Assembly (NCBI RefSeq): GCF_042453785.1
Contig: NC_091677.1
Span: 5,675,501 to 5,739,500, forward strand
Source: Malus domestica
Taxonomy: Eukaryota; Streptophyta; Magnoliopsida; Rosales; Rosaceae
DNA: 64,000 nucleotides
Direction: 5' to 3'
The notes under the pieces: generated by a model
Database searches by the model: none
What the model was told of the DNA's origin: nothing
Seen by the model: only the letters and a program-made list of their open reading frames with translations
Position numbers and translations under genes: made by a program
Part shown: positions 23,501-36,086 of the stretch, in pieces
How positions within the stretch are numbered: position 1 is the stretch's first letter
Layout of the letters: every line of letters begins with the position of its first letter

Positions 23501-23658
23501 TACAGCTATTGAAGCTCATGTATCATGCCCCAGCGACTGCTGACTACCATCTGAGCGTGTGGACTAAGATCGGAAGGACAGTTCATCCCCTCATCCACCG
23601 CTATGCTCGGTTCCTGGAAACTCCTCTTTCTGCTGTTCAGAGATGGTGGTTGAGGTAG
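20308..23658 (+). CDS. TMEM33: TMEM33/Pom33-family transmembrane protein
   Basis: Nine exons: 20308-20484, 21212-21320, 21480-21574, 22173-22298, 22395-22515, 22633-22717, 22968-23081, 23201-23240, 23506-23658. They sum to 1020 nt, or 339 residues. The N-terminus has the plant-conserved YDYENDPRWAEYWSNILIP and FKRKFYQRYIDPEL, then a Ser/Pro/Thr-rich linker. Several hydrophobic segments follow: VFLVAVLAIFPLVP, FMGTACSSLYSLYSLYG, FIYLIYCITFVTSHLCL, FALIPILCRAL and VGVGFLLIISLFSW. The C-terminus ends in AVQRWWLR. This matches the plant branch of TMEM33/Pom33, an ER and nuclear-envelope protein linked in yeast and animals to nuclear-pore and tubular-ER organisation. The plant role is not settled. 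The start is fixed by the conserved MGEERED. The family call is from memory of the Arabidopsis homologue. Confidence 0.88.
20491..20545. repeat. (CT)n microsatellite beside the TMEM33 exon 1 donor
   Basis: A CT dinucleotide run with one interruption starts 6 nt after the exon 1 splice donor (atc|gtccgt). It gives a pyrimidine-rich start to intron 1 and is likely length-variable. Confidence 0.9.
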
Positions 23659-24727
23659 AGAGTACTCGGAGACTCGGAAGAAGAGGATGAGATTTGAGGG
23701 GAAGGACGTCGATGGAAATTACCTTGAAATCCTGTAAACGAAAAACTGACGTCTGATATACTGAATTTGTCGAAACTGTCATTTGGATTCTAGATGGATA
23801 AAGAGTATATCTACCGAGGTGGTGTCGATTCTGTAGTTTTACTTCGAATTAGGGTTCTCAGTTCTCCCTACAAATTTTATAATGCTCCGGAATATACGAT
23901 GCTCTGGGATTATTAATCATTAAATATTGTTTTTCGTGTGTGTTTAACTAAAATTTTAACCATGGAAGGGTTTAAGCGGGCGCGGAGATGCTCTCATGAT
24001 CGTCCACATAAAAAGAAACGATTCTTTGACCTAATTATTTTTTTTTCTTTTTATAAATATTATCTTGTATGTTAAATAAATATATTTTATTCAATTGAAA
24101 TAAATGAAGTGGAAAATGAAATAATTGAGCAGCAAACTTGATTATTTCTTACGCGAATCGTTAGATCGACAAAAAACGATACAAAATAATAGATTTTCGG
24201 GTTAACTGTAAATAAGTAGGATTGTTATTGGGTTTTAACGAGTCAACTTGTTATTAGATCATCCGTTAAGAATATGATAAGATAACGTTGTCCAATCTAG
24301 ACACCAGGCATGACAATTTTTTGCATGACGTGTTTATCCAACATGAAACAATACAACTTGTTAACAAATCAGATATTTAACGAATTGCTTGTTAGAACCC
24401 GTTAAGATAACGAGTTTGACACGTCACGTCCAGTTAAAATAATGTGTATGACACAAAAACGACACTAAACAAGACAAACACTTTTGCCACATAAGAGCAT
24501 CTCCAAAGGAGATGCCAAAATATACACATCAACTATAACAGTAAAAAAAGACCACACTAATATTCTCCAACCGAAATGCCAAATCCTATTGTGACGATGA
24601 CATGGATTGGCAGCAAAATAGGTTGTTGTCAAATTTGACAGCAGCTTCAAATGTTTTTTTCTTAATTATTAAATGTATTTGATTAATTTTTAATTAGTTC
24701 AATTATTTATTATAATTAATGTTGAGT
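23659..24727. other. Intergenic, no gene seen
   Basis: TMEM33 3' flank followed by AT-rich spacer. Around 24494-24520 there is a phrase (GAGCATCTCCAAAGGAGATG) typical of common plant MITE ends, but I could not find a partner end. No gene is supported. Confidence 0.5.
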
Positions 24728-24732
24728 TGATC

Positions 24733-26960
24733 TGACACACCCCATCCCGAAGGAGGGCATGCTGGCCGTCACGTGAGAGTGACGTAACCATTTGCACAGT
24801 ACGGAAGCTTTAATTATACAACTTCAAAGTTGATACACTCGAAGGTGAGTCCTAATTTTGTCCACTCTGTCAGAACACCGTCGAATTCCTCGTAGTCACC
24901 ACACCTTTGTGATTCCTGAACCTGGAGGGGCGCAAAACCAAAATTGAGTGGGTCAGTAAAACAATTCTTTTTCCAAATCCAAACATTTCTCAATACGTTG
25001 TAACCCCTCTCCGTAAAACCTGTATACTTTCCCAGAAATGTAAAATATAAATATACATATATATTCTCAACATTTTTCTTTATCAATCATGCCATGCCAT
25101 GTCTAATTCAACAGTTAAGTATGGATGCATCAACAATAATCATATCAGGTGCAAGAAAGTAATCAACCGGAGGCCCTCTAATAGTCCTGTACGGTTGAAT
25201 CTAGAGCTCAAAATCTATCACTATCACTCTGCCGGAGTCACCTCTGTGACCTGTCCGGCCTTCTGCACACAAGTTACGCTCTAGTGCTTCTCTCATCAAT
25301 CATCTGTGCACATAATCTAAGGTCACCCACCAGTCAAAATCTCACTAACACTCTTCGACTGGCCCGTCGCACCCACTCCGCGTGGACTGTGCGACCAGCA
25401 TCTACTTGGATCCAAGGCGAGCGTGCGATGCGGTGAATACTATAAGCACTAAACCATGGTGCAGGATATGAGCTCAATATATATCATCATCATCATAACA
25501 GTAATTAAATACTCACCTGATACTCACCTGTGCGTCCGCCGCACCAATTCATACATATGCATCATATATCAATTCATATCATTTGATTCATATCATTTCA
25601 TGCATGGCAATTCGATTTACATTTCCATATATATTTCATATACTTCTATGCATGACCTTTCAATTCACGTTTTCATATAATTCTATATACCTTTCGTTTA
25701 AAACATAATTTCATTCTAATTCAATTTCTGGGAAAACGTCAAGTATATATATATATACGGAAAACAAAATTGCCCACTCACAGATTACATCGACGTCTCG
25801 TAAGTCCCTGAGCATCCCTTGGCCATGCCCGATGCCCGCATAAACCTCACCTATACAAAAGTAACCATTTTGACGTTATTTAACGCCTAACCCAAATCTT
25901 AGTTAATAAATCCTTATATATTGCTCAAATTGGGTATATGAATATACCACCGTGACCTACACAACCTCAGGATCATCCCCATATTTTTAAAATAATTTTT
26001 GGAGGTCTCACGCGCCCCCACGCGCCTGACGTGGCACGGACCTACGCGCCCCCCACGCGCGGCCACGTGACATGCACACTGACGGCTACAGTGAACGGCG
26101 TTAGGGAATATTCCGTCAAATCCTAGTATATTCCGTTAAAAACTAACGGTTTCCGTTAAAACTGACTAACGGCGTCAGAATATTCCGTCAAACTTGACGG
26201 AATATTCCGTCACCTTCAACCTTCAGCTCCGGCGACCGTCGCCGGCGCCGGAAACTGGGTAATTTTTCAAATTCACTAATCTCCTTCGTTTTTCGTCCAA
26301 TTTCTTCGAATTTTACACCAAAATGAAGCATTTAACATGTACTATCACGTTGGAAGGTTTTTAAACCTTAAAAACAACAAGATCATACCTTCCAAAATTC
26401 CTCAAATTCGGCCAAACTCGAAACCAGTGATCCCGATATCCATTTTGTTCAAACGAGGCACTCCGAGCCTCCTCGTGACCTCCTTAAGCTCACTGTGAGC
26501 TTGTTTTAGCCTAAAACATAGTCATTTAGAAGGTCATGAATAGTGCCATTTCACGGGGTCTTTAGAAACTAGGGTTTTTGAAATGGAACTCACCTGAATT
26601 TGGTATCCCCGAGCTCGTGAAGTTCCCAAGATCACGATGGCGATCTTAGATTGGACGTTCGTGTAGAATTGTGGTTGTTCTTGGTGTTTGCCGTGAGTTC
26701 GAGAGTAAGAGAGAGAGTGAGAGAGAGTCTGAAATGAAAGAAGAAGAGAGAAGAAAGATTACGGGTTTTAGGGAGTGTTTTGAGGGTAGGAGGTCCTACC
26801 TAAGTCCAAATATAATTTAACACATACAAATATAAATCTAACCCTAGTTTAGGATCTTAAAGTAAAACAAACACCAAAATTACGCACCTTAATCCCGTTT
26901 AGGGGCGTTTTTGTAATTTCACGTCCTCGGTATTTAGTAATTCTGGGACGGGCTGTGACA
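24733..26960 (-). mobile_element. 2.2-kb solo LTR (probable Ty3/gypsy)
   Basis: Exact 5-bp direct repeats TGATC flank this 2228-bp block (24728-24732 and 26961-26965). Its ends are TGACACACCCCATCCC and GGGACGGGCTGTGACA, so both orientations begin TG and end CA with 13 of 16 bases matching as inverted repeats. There is no gag or pol frame inside, and no second copy in the window. This is the pattern left by recombination between the two LTRs of a large retrotransposon. The long LTR and the TGTCACAGCCC start (read on the minus strand) suggest Ty3/gypsy. Strand and family are inferred. Confidence 0.78.
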
Positions 26961-26965
26961 TGATC

Positions 26966-27450
26966 GATGCAATTATCATACTTTTTTCTTCTTTTCAATC
27001 AAGGAAGGTGAACAGATTACTGATTAATCTTTAAATGTCCTTTATTAAATTTTAATTAGTTTAATAATTTATTTTATAAAATAATAATTTAATTTGACAT
27101 ATTAGTTAGAGAACAAAACTTTAAAAGATGTTAAAGTACCATATAAACTGTCAAAATTTAAATTTTATGTTCAAAATTACACAACTGTAAATTGTGGGCC
27201 TGAATATTTATTTCATTGTTACTTTTTTATACATCTTTAATTTTTATTTTCTTGTACCTTTCAGGTTCCAACGGTTCGAGGCTTCCAGTTGTCAACCGCG
27301 AGCTTCAAAATTAACGGTTTAACGGTAACTTAGTGAAAATATTGCCAACCGGAATTAGCAACCAATGACCAAAAAATCCTAAAAAACAATTTCAGATCCA
27401 TTTCTTTTACTAAATACTGGAGCTATCATCCAGCTATATATCCAGCAGCT
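26966..27450 (+). promoter_or_regulatory. Upstream region of the ICME-like gene
   Basis: AT-rich spacer leading into the likely leader just before the ATG at 27451. No second gene is visible and no promoter element can be assigned with confidence. Confidence 0.35.
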
Positions 27451-30256
27451 ATGGCGTCGGAAACCGATCGTCTTCTCCGGCATTCTTTCACTTCCGAGGC
27501 AGACGTCATGGCGGAAGATGCGGACGCAGCGACGCCCTTCCTTTCTAGGTTTTTGAGCTATCCTATTGCTAATACCAATACATCGAGCCACAAGAGGCGT
27601 CGCAGGCTCGCCAAGAAACAAGCCTCCGCCTCGCCTTGGCCTCACCGGCAGCAGTCGTTCAGCCACGACATTGGCCACGCTGCCAAAGAGACTTACTTGA
27701 TTACTAGCCTCAGCTTCACGCTCCTTCAATGCCTCGGGTACCTGTTCTTCTTCTTCTCCTTCTTCTTTAGCTCCTCCTAGCTTCACTTTGCTCAATTATT
27801 GGATTTAAGCTCTGTTTGGTTGCCAAGAAAATTGTAGGAAACCGAAAGAAAATTGAAATGTAGGACCAAAAATTAACCAGTCTAGCAAATTTGTGAATTA
27901 TATTTAAGTTTTGTGTTCGATTATTTCTAATCATTTATTTTCTTTCAGGCTAGGCTATCTGTGGATCACAAAGTTACTTGCTCTTGGTTGTTATGCTATG
28001 TTACTTATGCCCGGATTTCTTCAAGGTGTGTGTGTTTATGTAACTTCTTGCTATTACATATTCATTGCCCGTATAAATTGTTCCCCTTTTCGTTATCCGT
28101 TTTGAATTTCGTCAAATAATAGTATCTACTGATCAAACTTATAAGAAAATTGTCGGTTATCCTGCTTAAAATAAAAAAGCATCCGCTTGGATGCTACCAC
28201 ATTTGATGAGCTTCACTATCATGATTTGTTTGGTTTGTTGCTAATCGATGAAACAACTTGCCACCTGGATGGGATTTTGGACCATCGAGATCATCTTTCA
28301 GAAAAGCTCCAAGTTTGATTACTGTTGTTGATGTATTTCAATATTCTCATCTCTAAGACTTCAGTAGACTCATCTCCGTTGATTTCACACTACCGTGCCA
28401 TGATATTCTTTGACGTGACCTACTTCCTGAACGTAGATTTGTCTGCTTAACATGATTAGAGTTTCTGTTTTTATTTGTTTTGTTCTTTTAATGTAGTGAG
28501 TAGTGAGCTGTGCATTTGACCGGAATATAACTTGTTTGTTGATTTTTCTTCAGTTGCTATATGTTATTTCTTTTCAAGCCAGGTCCGGCGTAGTATTGTG
28601 TATGGAGATCAACCAAGAAATAGGTAGGTTGAGTTTGTGAAGGGAAATTAAACAGTTGATTGTGATTTTGTCAACTTCTGTGCACTCATTTATGTCATGT
28701 ATCATTTACAGGTTGGATCTATATTTACCTGCAAATGGTGATGGAAAAAAACCGGTAGTAGTATTTGTAACTGGTGGGGCCTGGATTATTGGGTGAGTGA
28801 TTTTAAATAGATGTTAGCTGTTAGCTCATCAATTCTTATAAGTTTTGTTCTTGAATTAGTACAACGGCCTGGAGATGATATTCTCTTCGTTTTTTGGGGT
28901 ATCATGCAAAACATCTTTAGGTGAAGCTTCTGGTTATATATATGTGGTCATTTATTTAGTTGTTTGACATTAAGTTTCTATAGTTTCATGCTGGTTTAGG
29001 TATAAAGCTTGGGGTTCTCTTTTAGGTCTGCAATTGGCAGAAAGGGATATCATCGTGGCATGCGTTGATTACAGGTAATTTGTTTTAGTTAAAGCAGTAC
29101 AAATTGTAATGCACGATTTCATTAACTTGCATATGGTGATCTATATGAAGTATTTGAAAGAAAAAAAATCTTTGGCAGTGAATCATTGATAGGCTTGCAA
29201 ACACCATGTTCACTGTGTCTGATTATTAGACCGATACATTAGCACATTAAAGTATTCTTTTCCTACATTAGCACATTAAAGTATTCTTTTCCGTTCAACC
29301 AAGCTGATCAAGCATGGCTAATTGGTTAATTTATGCCTTATTTTCTGTTTCCCATATAAAGAACCAGTCGCTGAAGCTTGAGCATGTTCCATGATCTAAA
29401 AGTAAAATGAACCTTTGGTTTTTTATAGTTCGTTGTGTACACATTGAAGACTTGAATCATGTTACTCAAACGAACAGTTTACACATCCGTTATGTCCTTT
29501 ACCCTGTAAGTGTTGATATGCAATATATGATTCTTGCAGAAACTTTCCCCAGGGTACCATCAGTGATATGGTGAAAGATGCATCTCTGGGGATCTCATAT
29601 GTCTTCAACAATATAGCAGATTATGGAGGTGACACTAACAGGTGACAGTCTAATATTTGTTCTTTCCTTCCCTATACATCTCAAAACCGGTTGAGAATAT
29701 ACATTTATTTATATGTTTTGGTCCTTTTGTGGTTGTTTTGAGTAGAATCTATCTAATGGGACAATCTGCCGGTGCACATATTTCTGCTTGTGCTCTCTTG
29801 GATCAAGCAATCAAAGAATCTAAGGGAGAGAGCATTTCTTGGAGCGCCTCCTAGATAAAGGCTTATTTTGGTTTATCCGGCGGGTAAGGTTTATTTGTTG
29901 CATTATCATGAATCAAGTGAAACTTTAATGAATATAGTTCGAATAAACTCAAATTCTAGAAACATGGATATTGGTAAGCATTGGATATGATAGTAGAAAG
30001 AAATCTTCCCATCAGATCATGTACTTTTCCGTATAAACACTACAATCTGCGCTACACGCACAGCTCGTTGTAGCATCGAGCTGCAGAGACTGATGACCAG
30101 TCATTACTTTAGTACCATGTTGATAGATCTGTTGATTGACGGCAATGGATGGGTACACTAATTTTCTTATGTGCTCCTCACAGGTACAATTTGTTCAATT
30201 TAGTTGACCATTTCGATAGTCGTGGACTATATCGTTCCATCTTTTTGAGGTACTTA

Positions 30257-30641
30257 TGTTAGTGTAACTTGATTTCAATGAGAGTTTTGATGAAGATGGA
30301 GCTGTACAGAAAACACACGATGAACAAAGGTTGGAGAAAGCGAACGGTTTCTTGTTCTTTTCTCTGCAGAAACTTTTCAGAGGAATATTGCTTCTCATTT
30401 CAGAAATGAGCACTCTCGTGCTTTACATTAACTGAAGGTCCTTAACTTGGGACCACATAAACTACTACATTTCATCCTAGACACACATCTCTCTAATTTC
30501 ATGGATCTACCAACACATGGCACTCATGGCCTTTTTACAAAACTAGACATTTACACTTTGCCTCATTCTGCACAAGTGGATTCACCAATTTAAACAAAAC
30601 TTATTCTAAAACATTTCAGCTCAAATACTTATAGTTCAACA
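30257..30641 (-). repeat. 3' LTR of the young copia element
   Basis: 385-bp direct repeat of 34861-35245. In the element's orientation this is the downstream LTR. The only difference I see is G in place of A at about position 30341 (aacggtttc versus aacgatttc). Confidence 0.95.
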
Positions 30642-33600
30642 CTCCCTTTAAGTTTTGAGCTGATTTCACACCAAGCATATCTCGAAGATAGTTGAATCGA
30701 TCCTTAGACAAAGCCTTAGTAAATATGTCTGCCACCTGCTCATTTGTTGGACAGTACACCAAATCGATTATCCCTTCCTGGAGTGCATTCTTGATAAAAT
30801 GATACCTTCTGTCAATGTGCTTGGTTTTCTGATGGAAAACAGGATTTTTAGTAATTGCAATTGCTGCTGTATTATCACAGTGTACTGGAGTTGCTTCAGT
30901 TTGCATCTCACCAAAATCTTCAAGAACAAATCTAAGCCAAATGGCTTGAGCAGTTGCTTCAGAGGCACTGATGTACTCTGCTTCTGCTGTAGAGAGTGCT
31001 ACACAATTCTGCTTCACTGAGGCCCATGAGAACACTCCACTGCCAAAGGAAAATGCATAACCAGAAGTACTCTTGCTATCATCAACAGATCCTCCCCAAT
31101 CACTATCACAGAATCCGATTAGCATTGCATTCTTTCCCTTTACATACTCTAAACCATAATCTAAAGTTCCCTTGATGTACCTAAGCACTCTTTTGGCTGT
31201 TCCAAGATGTTTATTTGTAGGACAGTGCATGAATCGAGCTAGAAGGCTTGCAGCATACATTATATCTGGTCGAGTTGCTGTGAGATACAACAAACTTCCA
31301 ACAATTCTTCGATATTGTTCCTCACTTGCTGAACCACTGCCATCATCTTTGCATAGCTTCTCTGATGAAACCAGTGGTGTAAACACAGATTTACACTCAT
31401 TCAAACCAAACTTATCTAACAAAGAACCAGCATACTTCCTTTGATGGATAAATATGCTTGTGTGAGTTTGAATCACTCCCATACCAAGGAAATGGTGAAG
31501 GAGCCCCAAATCTGTCATCTCATATTTTGTCATCATGTCTTCCTTGAACTCCTTCAACATCTCAGTGCTATTCCCAGTATACACTATATCATCCACATAG
31601 ATTGAAACAATCAGAATTTCTTCTCCCCTTACTTTGATGTAAAGAGTAGCTTCACTCTGACTTTTCACAAACCCACAGTGAGCAAAATAGGTATCAATTT
31701 CACTATACCAGGCTCTTGGTGCCTGTTTTAGACCATACAAAGCTTTATAAAGCTTGTACACCTTGTCTTCACTCCCCTTGATCACAAAACCATCTGGTTG
31801 TTCTACATAAACTTCTTCTTCGAGTACTCCATTCAGAAAAGCAGATTTCACATCTAGTTGGTATAATTTCCAACTTTTCTGAGCTGCCAAAGCAATAAGA
31901 GTCCGAATTGTATCCAGTCTAACTACAGGTGCAAACGTTTCATTGTAATCCACACCTGGTTTCTGAGCATATCCTTTGGCTACCAATCTTGCCTTATGCT
32001 TTTGCACTGTCCCATCGAGATTAAGCTTGGTCTTGAACACCCACTTAACCCCAATTATGGGTTTATCACTTGGTCTGTTCACCAGATCCCATGTTGCATT
32101 CTTCTCAATCATTGACAGTTCATCTTTCATAGCCTTCATCCATGCTTCATCTTTGGCTGCCTCTTCAAATTTTTCAGGTTCCATAATACAAAGATTGCAT
32201 TGTGCCAAGACATCATCTAGATTCCTCCATTTCAATGGAGTGTGATCAAAGGCTTGAGTCATTTTCATGCTGCTGTCCACATCACTTACAGATTCATGAG
32301 AAAATGCCAGATTTGGTGACAAAACATAATCATTTTCCTCTGGAGTTGTCTCTGATGAGATACATTTAGGCAGCACAGATAACTCACTAGGATTAAACAC
32401 AGTTACGTAGTTCTCAGGAGCTGTCTTCCATTCCCAGGCTGCATTTTCATCAAACACAACATCCCTTGAGAGTATAAGCTTTTTACTAAGAGGATCATAC
32501 ACTCTGTACCCCTTTTCACAGGTTGCATAACCTACAAATATGCCCTTGACACTCTTTGCATCTAGTTTCTGTCTCAACTCATTTGGTGTGTGTACATAAC
32601 ACAGACAACCAAAGATTCTAAGATGTGCAATTCCAGGTTTTCGACCACTGAATGCTTCAAATGGAGTTACTTCTCCAAGAGCTCTTGTAGGACACCTGTT
32701 CAATATATAGACAGCTGTGAGTACAGATTCTGCCCATAAGTAGTATGGTAGTCCTTTGTCATGAAGCATAGCTTTTGCCATCTCAACCACAGCTCGGTTC
32801 TTCCTCTCTACCACTCCATTCTGTTGTGGAGTATAGGCCATAGATAACTGTCTTTGAATCCCTGCATCTTCACACAGTTTGTTGAATTCACAAGATGTGA
32901 ATTCACCCCCTCTGTCACTCCTCAAACATTTTATCTTAAAACCACTTTGTAATTCCACCATGGACTTGAATTTTCTAAAACAGATCAATGCATCTGACTT
33001 GTATTTCAGAAAATAAACCCACATCATTCTTGTACAGTCATCTACAAGAAGCATGAAATATTTGTTGCCCGCAAGAGAATCATTCTGCATAGGACCACAC
33101 AGATCTACATGCACCAGTTCTAGAGGTTTACTTGCTCTCCACGCTTGATTCTTTGGAAACCACTCTCTATGCTGTTTCCCAAACTGACAACCTTCACAAA
33201 CTTCATCCATTTCTTCTAAAACTGGGAGACCATGCACCATTTCTTTGTTCTTAAGCTGTTGAAGACCTCTAAAATGCAGATGGCCTAGTCTCTTGTGCCA
33301 TATCCAAGTAGACTTAGAAATACCTGCTCTCAGTACAACCTGATCATTTTGTATCAGTGTCAAAGGATAACATCTGTTCTTTTTCATTTCAACTTTGAGT
33401 ACAAGACAATCCAATGAAGGTCCATCAAAGATACTACACATCTTTCCCCCAAATAACAGGTAGTAACCGTGTTCATCCATCTGCCCCACACTTAACAGAT
33501 TTTCCTTCAATCCAGGTAGGTACATTACTTCTTTGACATATTTTCTGCCTTTGCTAGTGTCTATCACAAGTGTACCAAAACCTGCCACATTCATGAGTTC

Positions 33601-34773
33601 CCCTGTGGGCATTTGAACCTTGCCAACCACATTTGTCTTCATGTCTATCAACAACTTAGAATCCCCTGTCATATGGTTGCTACAACCACTGTCTACATAC
33701 CATTCTCCATTCACTTTTGATTCAGTGATTGTGCTATTTGCATAAAACAGGTTCCCTGTCACCTCTACCTGATTAGCACTATTTGCCTTTTGCACTAATT
33801 TACCTACTGTGCACTCTCTAGCCCAGTGACCAAACTTTTCACAGTTATAGCATTTAGGTTTCCCTTTATACCTACACTCTCCAAAGTGAAACTTAGAACA
33901 TACCCTGCACTGTGGTTTTGTACCTATCTGCCCCATTGACTGTGCATTATGTGCAGGATTAGCAGGAAATTTCTGCTGAAACTTAGGTTTTGAACCCCAT
34001 TTCTTGCCCTTGTTATTCCAATTTTTCTGGAACCGAGATGAACCAGATTGACCTTCACCCCTATCCTGCTCTTTTGAACTCACTGAGAAAGATGAGAATG
34101 CTTTCCCAGTAGTATCAACAGTATGCAGATCAAACCGTTGTTCTTGACTTTTTAAGATTGCAACTACTTCCTGCAACTCTACAGTCTCTAGACACTTTGT
34201 GTTTTCTATAACCAAACAGATAGAATCATAAGGTTTACTAAGACTAATCAAAACCTTTTGCACCAGTCTCTCATTCGACAGAGATTCACCAAATGTTCTC
34301 ATTTGATTAATTAGCTCATTCAGCCGTGTAAGATAGCTAGATAAAGACTCATCATCTCTCATCCTAGCATATTCAAACTCTCTCCTAAGATTCTGCAATT
34401 TCACAGATCGTACCTGATCACCACCGTGATACTCCCCGTACAACAAATCCCATGCCATCTTAGCTGACTCGGCATTGGCGATTCGTGGGAAGATCTGATC
34501 CGAGACTGCATTCTGAATGATTCCCAAAGCCTTTGCGTCTTTCATCAGAACAGCTACCATTTCTTCATCATCCTTCGATGCTTCTCCAGCTTCCTTCTTC
34601 TTCGGATTGGAGGTTTCAATCCCCTTCTCTACCAGGTTCCATAACCCAAGGGATTTGAATATCGTTGCCATTTTAATTCTCCAGAACTCGTAGTTCTCAC
34701 CGGAGAAAACTGGAGTCCTCACTTCCGAGCCTCCAGATCCAGACATGTTTTGATCTGAATCGACAACGTTCAC
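30616..34773 (-). CDS. Ty1/copia Gag-Pol polyprotein, intact
   Basis: One uninterrupted 1385-codon frame, normal for plant copia. In order: Gag (UBN2-type, [17 protein letters not shown] near residue 20); zinc knuckle [14 protein letters not shown] (about 310); aspartic protease with [12 protein letters not shown] (about 355); integrase HHCC zinc finger (HKRLGHLH and [10 protein letters not shown]) and core with [14 protein letters not shown] and SDRGGEFTS; reverse transcriptase with [17 protein letters not shown] and catalytic YVDDIV; RNase H with [19 protein letters not shown] and [11 protein letters not shown]. It packages, copies and integrates the element's RNA. No key motif is missing. 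The frame's last codons overlap the 3' LTR, as often happens. Confidence 0.96.
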   Translation of the reverse strand: MNVVDSDQNMSGSGGSEVRTPVFSGENYEFWRIKMATIFKSLGLWNLVEKGIETSNPKKKEAGEASKDDEEMVAVLMKDAKALGIIQNAVSDQIFPRIANAESAKMAWDLLYGEYHGGDQVRSVKLQNLRREFEYARMRDDESLSSYLTRLNELINQMRTFGESLSNERLVQKVLISLSKPYDSICLVIENTKCLETVELQEVVAILKSQEQRFDLHTVDTTGKAFSSFSVSSKEQDRGEGQSGSSRFQKNWNNKGKKWGSKPKFQQKFPANPAHNAQSMGQIGTKPQCRVCSKFHFGECRYKGKPKCYNCEKFGHWARECTVGKLVQKANSANQVEVTGNLFYANSTITESKVNGEWYVDSGCSNHMTGDSKLLIDMKTNVVGKVQMPTGELMNVAGFGTLVIDTSKGRKYVKEVMYLPGLKENLLSVGQMDEHGYYLLFGGKMCSIFDGPSLDCLVLKVEMKKNRCYPLTLIQNDQVVLRAGISKSTWIWHKRLGHLHFRGLQQLKNKEMVHGLPVLEEMDEVCEGCQFGKQHREWFPKNQAWRASKPLELVHVDLCGPMQNDSLAGNKYFMLLVDDCTRMMWVYFLKYKSDALICFRKFKSMVELQSGFKIKCLRSDRGGEFTSCEFNKLCEDAGIQRQLSMAYTPQQNGVVERKNRAVVEMAKAMLHDKGLPYYLWAESVLTAVYILNRCPTRALGEVTPFEAFSGRKPGIAHLRIFGCLCYVHTPNELRQKLDAKSVKGIFVGYATCEKGYRVYDPLSKKLILSRDVVFDENAAWEWKTAPENYVTVFNPSELSVLPKCISSETTPEENDYVLSPNLAFSHESVSDVDSSMKMTQAFDHTPLKWRNLDDVLAQCNLCIMEPEKFEEAAKDEAWMKAMKDELSMIEKNATWDLVNRPSDKPIIGVKWVFKTKLNLDGTVQKHKARLVAKGYAQKPGVDYNETFAPVVRLDTIRTLIALAAQKSWKLYQLDVKSAFLNGVLEEEVYVEQPDGFVIKGSEDKVYKLYKALYGLKQAPRAWYSEIDTYFAHCGFVKSQSEATLYIKVRGEEILIVSIYVDDIVYTGNSTEMLKEFKEDMMTKYEMTDLGLLHHFLGMGVIQTHTSIFIHQRKYAGSLLDKFGLNECKSVFTPLVSSEKLCKDDGSGSASEEQYRRIVGSLLYLTATRPDIMYAASLLARFMHCPTNKHLGTAKRVLRYIKGTLDYGLEYVKGKNAMLIGFCDSDWGGSVDDSKSTSGYAFSFGSGVFSWASVKQNCVALSTAEAEYISASEATAQAIWLRFVLEDFGEMQTEATPVHCDNTAAIAITKNPVFHQKTKHIDRRYHFIKNALQEGIIDLVYCPTNEQVADIFTKALSKDRFNYLRDMLGVKSAQNLKGVLNYKYLS

Positions 34774-34860
34774 GGAGCTTCAAGAGAGCTTCGATTGAGC
34801 TCAAAAATAGCTTCACAGATTTACGCCCAGATTGTTAGACCCAATCTGGCTCTGAGGCCA

Positions 34861-35245
34861 TGTTAGTGTAACTTGATTTCAATGAGAGTTTTGATGAAGA
34901 TGGAGCTGTACAGAAAACACACGATGAACAAAGGTTGGAGAAAGCGAACGATTTCTTGTTCTTTTCTCTGCAGAAACTTTTCAGAGGAATATTGCTTCTC
35001 ATTTCAGAAATGAGCACTCTCGTGCTTTACATTAACTGAAGGTCCTTAACTTGGGACCACATAAACTACTACATTTCATCCTAGACACACATCTCTCTAA
35101 TTTCATGGATCTACCAACACATGGCACTCATGGCCTTTTTACAAAACTAGACATTTACACTTTGCCTCATTCTGCACAAGTGGATTCACCAATTTAAACA
35201 AAACTTATTCTAAAACATTTCAGCTCAAATACTTATAGTTCAACA
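34861..35245 (-). repeat. 5' LTR of the young copia element
   Basis: 385-bp LTR that would carry the promoter, pointing antisense to the host gene. The primer-binding site lies immediately beyond it at 34860 and lower coordinates. Confidence 0.95.
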
Positions 35246-36086
35246 CTTACCAAATGACATTTTGCTAGCCACTCTTTGGTCTACTCCTATCAATTATATT
35301 GTACTTTTTCCTGTTTGTTACTTCATGATGCTATTGTGGTGATGTGTCATGCAGCATTATGGAAGGTGAAGAATCCTTGCATCAATTTTCAACTGAAGTT
35401 AAAGTAAAGGACCCAAGCAATAGGAGTGCCGTTTCTCTCTTGCCTCCTATCACCCTTTTCCATGGAACTGATGATTATTCGATACCATCAGACGCTAGGT
35501 TAGAATCCCTTAATGTACATTAATATGGGATTTTGATGTGTACAATACTAGTTTAGGCCTCGAAGTACAGACATCTGAATACGACTTCAACTTCTCCACA
35601 GAATATATCATGGTGTGATATTTTCAGAAACTGATGCGTCTTTATATGCAGTAAAGTTTTCGTAGACGTGCTTCAAAAGGCAGGAGCTCGAGCTGACTTA
35701 ATACTATATGAAGGAAAGACTCATACAGATTTGTTTCTTCAAGTAAGTGATATTTCTGATGCAAGCCTTTTACAATTGTGACTGTTAAAAACTTACGGCC
35801 TCCATTTAGTACTCGTATTTTAGTGCACCGATGCTTGTTAAAGGTTCAAATTCTTGTAAGGAGATCTGAAGTGGGATATCACAAGTTCATTTCGGGGCAT
35901 CTGACTCTTGGAAGCACTTTGCAGGATCCTCTAAGAGGCGGTAAAGACGAATTGTTTGACCATCTAGTTTCCGTGATACATGCTGGTGATAAAGACGCTC
36001 TTGAGCAAGATGCTATGGCACCTCCGAGAAGGCGGCTTGTTCCAGAGCTCTTGTTGAAGTTGGCACGCAGCATTAGCCCCTTTTAG

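Larger units (their letters stand above)
30257..35245 (-). mobile_element. Young full-length Ty1/copia retrotransposon in ICME intron 8
   Basis: Two 385-bp LTRs (30257-30641 and 34861-35245) differ at one base, so insertion was very recent. In the element's own (minus) direction the LTR starts TGTTGAAC and ends CACTAACA. The primer-binding site TGGCCTCAGAGCCA follows directly; it resembles the plant initiator-Met tRNA site TGGTATCAGAGCC. A polypurine tract (TTAAAGGGAG) precedes the 3' LTR. CTTA flanks both ends (30253-30256 and 35246-35249); it becomes a 5-bp ACTTA if the last LTR base is counted as shared. The element is antisense to the host gene and has an intact polyprotein, so it may still be autonomous. 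Confidence 0.95.
27451..36086 (+). pseudogene. ICME: Isoprenylcysteine methylesterase-like gene with nonsense codon and copia insertion
   Basis: Eleven exons: 27451-27737, 27949-28025, 28554-28623, 28712-28792, 29000-29074, 29540-29641, 29746-29883, 30184-30249, 35355-35498, 35652-35742, 35925-36086. They sum to 431 codons in one frame. The family is the alpha/beta-hydrolases that remove the methyl ester from prenylated protein C-termini in the endomembrane system, tuning ABA signalling in Arabidopsis. Visible landmarks are the Arg-rich N-terminus, an N-terminal membrane segment (LLALGCYAMLLMPGFL), VFVTGGAWIIG at the oxyanion site, nucleophile Ser238 in GQSAG, Asp in GTDDYS (338/339), His371 in KTHTD and the conserved LVPELLLKLAR end. 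Codon 267 is TAG (29852-29854), where relatives have Gln (one C-to-T change). It truncates the protein before the catalytic Asp and His. A 5-kb Ty1/copia element sits 7 nt after the exon 8 donor. All other exons and splice sites are intact, so inactivation is recent or allele-specific. Confidence 0.88.

Noticed and set aside
24660..27110. AT-rich direct repeats (TTAATTAGTT, AATTATTTATT) on both sides of the 2.2-kb LTR
   Set aside because: Similarity is loose and low-complexity. The exact TGATC duplication already explains the insertion boundary.
35778..36086. ICME last exon starting at 35778
   Set aside because: The stretch before 35925 is intron. A good acceptor (tttgcag) precedes GATCCTCTAAGAGG, and only the latter matches the conserved family end.
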